Assembly: GCA_011772595.1 (NCBI GenBank)
Contig: WVZH01000420.1
Coordinates: 14,353 to 20,479 of the forward strand
Reading direction: 5' to 3'
Origin: Anaerolineales bacterium
GTDB lineage: Bacteria > Chloroflexota > Anaerolineae > Anaerolineales > E44-bin32
DNA length: 6,127 bases
Below, piece after piece: positions 1 through 4,570 of this stretch. A model generated the notes under the pieces. It ran no database searches. It saw only the letters and a program-made list of their open reading frames with translations, and was not told where the DNA came from. Position numbers and translations under genes: made by a program. Position 1 is the first letter of the stretch, and the number at the start of each line of letters is the position of its first letter.

Positions 1-665
1 CGGGCGTCGCGGACAAAGGTCATCATTTTGAGTGTGTCCATCCCCCAAAACATCCCTCGGAAACCTGACCCCTCAACGGACAGGAAGGAAATTCCCGCTT
101 CGCCAGCCATAGCTTTTGCCAGCATTGTTTTTCCGGTACCAGGCTCACCGAACAGCATGATGCCGTTGATGTACTCCCCCCCCATCTCGATGAATTTCGA
201 GCGGTCTGAAAGCAAATCAATCCATTGCGATACCAGCTCGACCAAGGCGGGTTGCCCCCAGTAGTCGTCGAAAGTCACTTCTTTTTGATCACCAGGCCGG
301 ATGACGACTTTACGAGTGCGACTGATGAACCAAAAAAGGGCACCGAATTGAACAACCATGAAGAGAATAGCAAACAGCAAACGGCCTATGAAACTAAGCG
401 CGTAGAGAAGGATGTCCAAATTCGCGGGGTCTTCCATGGCCCAGAGGACGAGAAAGGTCGGTAGCGCCAGCCACCAAAAGTGACGTAATTTGCGTATGAT
501 GTTTGATAATCGACTTCGTTGTGGCCCATTTTTAGACCAGGATCTTTCAAAATGATTCCCCTGTTTTTGTGCTGTGATTTCTTGGTCTCCAACGGTTGAA
601 GTCAGATTTTCTACCTCTGCTGCACCGCCAATGGCATCAACATTTGAGGGATCTTTTTCGCTCAT
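1..665 (-). CDS. FtsH-like membrane-anchored AAA+ ATPase, N-terminal part (3' end outside window)
   Basis: The visible 221 codons encode a cytoplasmic, polar N-terminus (residues 1-61), a hydrophobic hairpin (about 63-77 and 84-114) and the beginning of an AAA+ domain. The frame is still open at the window edge. The AAA part starts with VTFDDYWGQPALVEL (130-144), equivalent to the VTFxDVAGxxEAK segment of FtsH, and contains a Walker A motif GEPGTGKT (173-180). Basic residues flank the hydrophobic block on both sides (RKLRH at 58-62, RTRK at 116-119), which predicts both termini inside the cell. The ATG at 665-663 is chosen because an AGGTGA Shine-Dalgarno lies at 671-676; a GTG three codons upstream is possible but has worse spacing. 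In FtsH this architecture drives ATP-dependent degradation of membrane proteins. Whether a zinc-protease domain follows cannot be seen, so the protease function is not established. Oddities are the near-absent external loop and an altered pore-loop region (FWGMD, where FtsH has FVGVG). Confidence 0.85.
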   Translation of the reverse strand, partial: MSEKDPSNVDAIGGAAEVENLTSTVGDQEITAQKQGNHFERSWSKNGPQRSRLSNIIRKLRHFWWLALPTFLVLWAMEDPANLDILLYALSFIGRLLFAILFMVVQFGALFWFISRTRKVVIRPGDQKEVTFDDYWGQPALVELVSQWIDLLSDRSKFIEMGGEYINGIMLFGEPGTGKTMLAKAMAGEAGISFLSVEGSGFRGMFWGMDTLKMMTFVRDA

Positions 666-853
666 CGGTTTCACCTACTTGTTACAATAATCACCATTAC
701 CTCAGTCAGAAACATGCATACCATATCTATCGACATGAGGTAAACCACTTTAGGTTTCCGAAGGCGTCCCTCTCCTTCTCTCCGTAAAGATGGACATCTC
801 TCGTTGGTTAACCGCTTTCCTCATTTGAGGAGGCGCGAGAGCTAAGTCTTGCA

Positions 854-1417
854 TTAATTGCTCCTCCCCACCCATGGGATGTCTTCGTCAGCGATTGCCA
901 ACGCGTTGCCAGGGAAGACCAAACACTGCCTCAGGAGCGGAGCGGCGTTGGTTCCATCGTATTTTTTGATTACATGCCATGCGCAGATAAGGCTTTCTTG
1001 ATGAAGGAAGACCTCAACTGGTTCGGACTCGACCGATAATGCCTCGGTTTCACTCCATATTTGGGATTCGATTGCGAGTTCCCCCTCCCTGGCAAGATCG
1101 ACCAAATAGAAGGTTACCTTGGTTAGTTTGGCTACATCTTCTTCACTCCAGTTACCGTACGCATTGTCGAGAACGGTCATGACGACCCGATCGTCGAGGG
1201 TGCGGATGTTAAGAACATCGAGCTTTCGATGGTCTGCCTCGATCTTAAGAGCAGTCTCATATTCGGGGCTTGGGGTTAAACTTGAATCTGTCTTTAATTC
1301 TGTGGATAGCCCTAGACGATGGAGCAATCCCGGTCCGAATGCAACCACAGCAATTGTGAAGACTGCCAGCCCTATGGCTGATTTGACGACATCCTCAAAA
1401 TGGACCCCCCGAAACAT
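854..1417 (-). CDS. Hypothetical single-pass membrane protein, 187 aa
   Basis: I do not recognise the family. The protein begins with a short cytoplasmic stretch and one strong transmembrane segment (about residues 12-30, VKSAIGLAVFTIAVVAFGPG region). A soluble domain of about 150 residues follows, with alternating hydrophobic and charged stretches that look like a compact mixed alpha/beta fold. It has two cysteines (C145 and C165) and no catalytic signature that I can identify. The ATG at 1417-1415 is fixed by an in-frame TGA just upstream; GGTGAG lies very close to the start and AGGAAAG a little further away, so the ribosome site is ordinary to weak. It is transcribed toward the FtsH-like gene with a 188-bp gap. 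The two could share a message, though the gap leaves room for a separate promoter. A membrane accessory role is possible only by proximity. It is called real because the frame is long, ATG-started and protein-like, and the opposite-strand frame here is not. Confidence 0.75.
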   Translation of the reverse strand: MFRGVHFEDVVKSAIGLAVFTIAVVAFGPGLLHRLGLSTELKTDSSLTPSPEYETALKIEADHRKLDVLNIRTLDDRVVMTVLDNAYGNWSEEDVAKLTKVTFYLVDLAREGELAIESQIWSETEALSVESEPVEVFLHQESLICAWHVIKKYDGTNAAPLLRQCLVFPGNALAIADEDIPWVGRSN

Positions 1418-1915
1418 ATCTCACCACTTTCCTGAACGTGCACAAAAAATTCCGTTCAACCCTGTTAAATGAATTGTATAGGACAGGCGAATTGCACCCG
1501 CTTACAGTCTACCTACAGTTCTGGGGGAGGGAATGGATCAATGTGGATCGAACAGGTTCACAGCAATTAAGCACTGGTTGCTGGGTCTCAGGTGGCGATC
1601 GGGATCGGGAGGATAATGACGAACCCATGCGATGATAAAAGGTTGAGTGTAGATCTTGCATTCGATCTAGCTCATCAGGTATTCTTACACACGTCAAAAA
1701 CCGCTGCACCTTGCCGTTAAATCCAAGAAGCGAAACTGAAGCAAAATCATGGCATAGGTTTGTTGATTTTGATGGTCGACTGGTATGGATGGTCGAAGCG
1801 GGCCTCAGATGTATTGCTGACAACTTTCCATTTCATATGCTTATCATCGGCTAACCCGGGACGTTGTGAACCCATTAGAACAGCCGCCCTACCTTGAACC
1901 GATGGAGGGGAGAGT
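1418..1915. other. 498-bp intergenic region between divergent genes
   Basis: No convincing gene lies here. Visible structure: an inverted repeat TAGATC-N8-GATCTA at 1650-1669; a 9-bp direct repeat GATGGTCGA at 1771-1779 and 1788-1796 (17-bp offset, under two helical turns); and the tandem GATCGG copies just before 1611. A 34-codon frame (1616-1720, starting MTNPCDDKR) follows GGGAGG with only 3 nt spacing. A different frame (open from 1639 to the stop at 1852-1854) ends in a protein-like stretch, VDFDGRLVWMVEAG, but has no good start. These could be a decayed gene remnant or chance. The 5' leaders and promoters of the flanking genes (1417 leftward, 1916 rightward) must lie in this stretch. 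Confidence 0.6.
1817..1847 (+). promoter_or_regulatory. Possible sigma-70-type promoter of the lipoprotein gene
   Basis: CTGACA (1817-1822) resembles a -35 element and TATCAT (1842-1847) a -10 element, with a long 19-bp spacer. An overlapping alternative is TTGCTG (1814-1819) with TATGCT (1836-1841) at 16 bp. Either would give a leader of about 60-70 nt before the ATG at 1916. Matches are partial, so this is a weak call by eye. Confidence 0.3.
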
Positions 1916-2608
1916 ATGTTGCAAATCAATTCCACGCGATATCCGAAGGGCTTCATTTTATTGCTCGTGACGTTTGTAATCCTAATGTACCCACTAGCTG
2001 GTTGTTCGGCCATTGGGGGGCAGGTCCGGGAGGATGAGCGTGAGGAGGAATTGGCTCCCGAAGGCACATCGAAGGACGAGGATCGTGAGAAGCAGGATGA
2101 ATCCGAGAGGTCAGAATGTCCGCAAACTGATGTCCAGGTCCTGGTGGACTATGTTCATATCATTATCATGCGGCCGCCTGAGGGAGAGGTCAAATTGACT
2201 GCTCCAGCGGCAGCAGAGTTTTTCGTTACTTTCCGGGGCGATGGAAGCATCGACAGTAACGACTATGAGAACCGTATTCCTGTCTTTCTCAGCGGGACTC
2301 TGGATGATTGCACGATTGAGGGAGAGGGGGAGCTAAGTGCAACGTTTACGGGTACGTGCAAGAATGGATTCGTGAACGTAGATATTGTTGAACGACTCCA
2401 TGGGTCGACAGCCACAATGACCTGTCCGGAAGAGGGTTCACAGACCGTCAGTCTTGAGGGCTTGTTCTCCGCGCCGGAGGAACTCGCACAGTTTGAGCTC
2501 AAGGGTACAGAATACAGCCATGTCCTGGAAGCGGATGTCGTGGCGCAATCGCTTTATTACAGTTGGACGTTCAAATTTGGCTGGGAAGTTGAGCCCCTTG
2601 CTCCGTGA
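1916..2608 (+). CDS. Predicted lipoprotein, 230 aa, family unknown
   Basis: The N-terminus has a basic/polar start, a hydrophobic core (about residues 12-26) and a lipobox LAGC at 27-30. This predicts cleavage by signal peptidase II and lipid attachment at C30, with the protein anchored on the outer face of the membrane. A very acidic and basic linker (about 35-67, rich in E, D, R and K) follows the anchor. From about residue 71 there is a globular domain of mainly beta character, with four further cysteines in the mature protein (C68, C132, C148, C170), which could form disulfides outside the cell. The ATG is supported by GGAGG at 1904-1908 with 7 nt spacing. It stands alone: the gene to its left diverges from it and the gene to its right converges on it. 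I do not recognise the domain and assign no function. Confidence is high for a surface lipoprotein gene and nil for activity. Confidence 0.85.
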   Translation: MLQINSTRYPKGFILLLVTFVILMYPLAGCSAIGGQVREDEREEELAPEGTSKDEDREKQDESERSECPQTDVQVLVDYVHIIIMRPPEGEVKLTAPAAAEFFVTFRGDGSIDSNDYENRIPVFLSGTLDDCTIEGEGELSATFTGTCKNGFVNVDIVERLHGSTATMTCPEEGSQTVSLEGLFSAPEELAQFELKGTEYSHVLEADVVAQSLYYSWTFKFGWEVEPLAP

Positions 2609-2613
2609 GAATA

Positions 2614-2657
2614 TGCGGTTCAAGGTTGCGGTTCGAAGCAGAATCGAACGTGCGGTT
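2614..2657. repeat. Three TGCGGTT copies and a GTTCGA/TCGAAC inverted repeat
   Basis: TGCGGTT occurs at 2614-2620, 2627-2633 and 2651-2657. Between the last two lies GTTCGA (2631-2636), a 7-nt loop, and TCGAAC (2644-2649). A perfect 10-nt palindrome, TACCGCGGTA, sits nearby at 2676-2685. This is the gap between convergent genes, where terminators are expected, but no T-rich tract follows the hairpin on either strand, so it is not called a Rho-independent terminator. Confidence 0.45.
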
Positions 2658-2725
2658 GAATCTTGAGGGGTGTGGTACCGCGGTAGAGCGATCCATTGCG
2701 CTAACTATTGGCGATCTATTCGCTT

Positions 2726-4351
2726 TCACCAAGGAAGGAATGAGGTATCGACATACGATAGATAAAAAGAAAATCCCGGTGCTCTTTGGGATGCCATATT
2801 GGGTCTGGATCGCTCAACCAAAACAAGTGCATCCTCGGACACCCAACCGACTTTATTGCCGATGTCGACCCACCACCAGTGTGTTCCCTTGGCAAGCACG
2901 CCGTTCGTATCATTCATGTGTGGCAAGATCACCCCGCTTGCATCTTCGGGAACGGTTCCACGCAGTGCGAAATTTGTCCCGGGGCCGAAGTACACCCCTG
3001 TGGATTGTAGGGTCTTTACCTTATCCCGCACTTGGAAGGAATCCGAGCGTTCCATCGGCTCTACGACGACCATCATAATGCCGTTCGCCACCTCGCGCTC
3101 TGCACCGTCGGAAGGTGAATTCATCACCTTTCCATTGACCCACATTGTAGAGGAGCCGCCGCCATCTTGATTGATCCCCCATCGAGCACCTAGATCGTCC
3201 CTACAAAACATGGCCAATTCGTCGCTCGTCATGCCAATGCTGAAGTTTTTCTGGCGGCCATCGACGACGACGAAAAAGATGTATTCGTCGTTGTAGCAGA
3301 TTGCAGTGCGTGGGTGCCGTTGGGTTGCTCCAAGATTATCATCAAAGCTTTGGATCTTACCGTCTTTTAGGAAATAGAAGCTCCCGCTCAGACTCGCATA
3401 GGTGTTGGCCCAGCCGACGTTGAGCGCATTCTCACAATCAGACTCAAGGGATGTGATCTCCAGGGAAATCCCAACGACATCACCTACCCTCACCGTGTCG
3501 AGGAGTTTCCTGCTTTCGCCGGCACCATATGTCGAAATCACGATCTGGTCGAAAGGTATCTGGATTGGACCCTTTTTGAATTGAACCTCGCGCACGATAC
3601 CCACCGTCATGTCCGGATATGGTCTAACGCCAAGAGGGCGGGTGAGTTGTATGCGCACCTCCGCATTTCCACTCCCCGCATTGCTTTGTTTATCGAATTG
3701 GGGAGTGAAAAGGATGGTTTTTTCACCTCGGTCGCGGAAGTTGATGTTGTCGATTTGGATAGTTTTACCCGTTGTCAGGTTCGTAAGGATTTGTTTTTCA
3801 GGTGGGTGGTACGTGCACTCACCGATAAACGCCGTTCGGCTTTGCTTCCATGCAAATCCACTCGAGCCACCTAAATCGCCGTACGTTTTCACATACCATC
3901 CTGAGTGGACGAGTCCACCCGAGGTCACGCCGGTGTCTGGATTGTAGAAGGTGCCGTTGATCGCGACCACGACGTCGTTGCGAGGTCCCCAGGGTTTGAG
4001 TATTGGATTGGTGGGTCTTCGACCATCCGAAACGGGAAAGATGGTATCTTCCTTATCCGGTCCGGGAGCCCAGGCGCTCAGCGATTGATCATAACGGTCC
4101 GCCATTTCGCTTACCGTTTCCTTGCCTCCCGAAAGCTTTCCCTGGGCAATGCTAGTCTCGAGGATTAGATTTTGATTACTGCGATCCATACGGGCCACGT
4201 AAACCCGCTTAGGACCAGTTAAGTGGAATTCCTGATAATCGATTCCCTCAACGACGGTCTCCCAACCCGTGGAAAAGGCGGGCATACTCAGCGCATATGC
4301 GCTAAGCGTCAGGGAAAGTAGGACCAATACCAAGAAAGATCGTCGTTTCAC
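2726..4351 (-). CDS. Exported phosphodiester glycosidase (NAGPA-type) domain protein with C-terminal SH3b domain
   Basis: A signal peptide (residues 1 to about 27, MKRRS then a Leu/Val-rich core ending near AFS) predicts export. The NAGPA/DUF2233-like domain covers about 125-430. It begins near VVVAINGTFY (127-136) and carries the family's conserved C-terminal half: HPRTAIC (346-352), VVDGRQ (362-367), NQDGGGSST (394-402), NSPSDG (411-416) and EREVANG (418-424). In the family these surround the active site; known members remove N-acetylglucosamine from phosphodiester-linked sugars, and bacterial members are generally envelope or exopolysaccharide related. The exact substrate is not deducible. 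Residues about 438-513 form an SH3b-like domain (FGPG at 455-458, HWWWVD at 491-496, GWVSEDAL at 502-509), usually a wall- or glycan-binding module. A 28-residue tail follows. The start is GTG at 4351-4349, supported by AGGAGGG at 4361-4367. It is divergent from the sigma-factor fusion, which bears a similar SH3b module. Confidence 0.9.
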   Translation of the reverse strand: MKRRSFLVLVLLSLTLSAYALSMPAFSTGWETVVEGIDYQEFHLTGPKRVYVARMDRSNQNLILETSIAQGKLSGGKETVSEMADRYDQSLSAWAPGPDKEDTIFPVSDGRRPTNPILKPWGPRNDVVVAINGTFYNPDTGVTSGGLVHSGWYVKTYGDLGGSSGFAWKQSRTAFIGECTYHPPEKQILTNLTTGKTIQIDNINFRDRGEKTILFTPQFDKQSNAGSGNAEVRIQLTRPLGVRPYPDMTVGIVREVQFKKGPIQIPFDQIVISTYGAGESRKLLDTVRVGDVVGISLEITSLESDCENALNVGWANTYASLSGSFYFLKDGKIQSFDDNLGATQRHPRTAICYNDEYIFFVVVDGRQKNFSIGMTSDELAMFCRDDLGARWGINQDGGGSSTMWVNGKVMNSPSDGAEREVANGIMMVVVEPMERSDSFQVRDKVKTLQSTGVYFGPGTNFALRGTVPEDASGVILPHMNDTNGVLAKGTHWWWVDIGNKVGWVSEDALVLVERSRPNMASQRAPGFSFYLSYVDTSFLPW

Positions 4352-4360
4352 GAAACAATA

Positions 4361-4367
4361 CCCTCCT
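4361..4367 (-). promoter_or_regulatory. Shine-Dalgarno site fixing a GTG start
   Basis: On the minus strand AGGAGGG is followed by 9 nt and then GTG (4351-4349). A near-consensus site at good spacing, followed at once by a signal-peptide sequence, identifies this non-ATG start for the NAGPA-type gene. Confidence 0.75.
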
Positions 4368-4391
4368 GGAGAGTGACGATGCTCCTACCAT

Positions 4392-4434
4392 CATACCTTC
4401 AAGTACGGTTTCATGGAAAGGTGACTTGGGTATG
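4392..4434. repeat. Imperfect inverted repeat in the leader of the NAGPA-type gene
   Basis: CATACC (4392-4397), a two-base bulge TT and CAAGT (4400-4404) pair with ACTTG (4424-4428) and GGTATG (4429-4434). This is an 11-bp stem around a 19-nt loop, which itself holds TTTC-ATG-GAAA. If the minus-strand promoter at 4464-4493 is right, the structure lies wholly inside the transcribed leader, upstream of the Shine-Dalgarno. It may be an RNA hairpin or a dyad bound by a regulator. No known riboswitch class is recognised. Confidence 0.45.
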
Positions 4435-4463
4435 TATCCGCAGGGTAGGGAGAAAGCGAGTGA

Positions 4464-4493
4464 ATTATACCGATTTCTACAATTGTTTCTGAA
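4464..4493 (-). promoter_or_regulatory. Predicted promoter of the NAGPA-type gene
   Basis: On the minus strand a perfect TATAAT -10 hexamer (4469-4464) is preceded at 18 bp by TTCAGA (4493-4488), a 4/6 match to the -35 consensus. It predicts a leader of roughly 105 nt to the GTG start at 4351. It overlaps the oppositely directed promoter of the sigma-factor gene. Confidence 0.5.
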
Positions 4494-4505
4494 TCGTGCT
4501 ATAGT
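4476..4505 (+). promoter_or_regulatory. Predicted extended -10 promoter of the sigma-factor fusion gene
   Basis: TGC-TATAGT (4497-4505) is an extended -10 element (TGn plus a 5/6 hexamer match). A weak -35 candidate, TCTACA (4476-4481), lies 18 bp upstream. It would give a leader of about 60 nt before the TTG start. It looks like a housekeeping-type promoter; no ECF-style GGAAC element at proper spacing was found to suggest autoregulation. Confidence 0.45.
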
Positions 4506-4543
4506 CTTTTCTAGCCTTTTTCGTAATAGATGTCACAAAAGAG

Positions 4544-4566
4544 CTCTCCGATACGTTAGAGAGGTG
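4544..4566 (+). promoter_or_regulatory. Shine-Dalgarno of the sigma fusion, within a small hairpin
   Basis: AGAGGTG (4560-4566) with about 6 nt from the GAGG core to TTG at 4571 fixes the non-ATG start. CTCTC (4544-4548) can pair with GAGAG (4559-4563) across a 10-nt loop, partly covering the ribosome site. A five-pair stem is weak, so a role in translation control is only a possibility. Confidence 0.5.
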
Positions 4567-4570
4567 TAAG

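Noticed and set aside
819..830. CCTCATTTGAGG palindrome as a terminator of the 854-1417 gene
   Set aside because: The stem has only about five pairs and no T-run follows in the direction of transcription.
1119..1472. Plus-strand frame of 117 codons opposite the membrane protein gene
   Set aside because: Ser/Arg-rich, with no domain features and no ribosome site. The minus-strand frame has a clear TM segment and better protein character.
1509..1823. Minus-strand frame of 104 codons in the intergenic region
   Set aside because: Would need a TTG start with no good Shine-Dalgarno. The translation looks random, without hydrophobic core or motif.
1747..2067. Minus-strand frame of 106 codons overlapping the lipoprotein gene start
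   Set aside because: Antisense to the signal peptide and lipobox of a well-supported gene; Ser/Arg-rich translation with no recognisable feature.
2627..2660. tRNA-like GGTTCGA motif
   Set aside because: Resembles a T-loop, but no matching acceptor stem, anticodon arm or D-arm can be built around it.
2605..3170. Plus-strand frames opposite the 3' end of the NAGPA-type gene
   Set aside because: Antisense to conserved NAGPA and SH3b motifs; translations are Arg/Ser/His-rich and motif-free.
4352..4570. ECF-type autoregulated promoter (GGAAC / CGT style)
   Set aside because: A GGAAA occurs at 4415-4419 but no suitable -10 lies at the right distance; housekeeping-like hexamers fit better.
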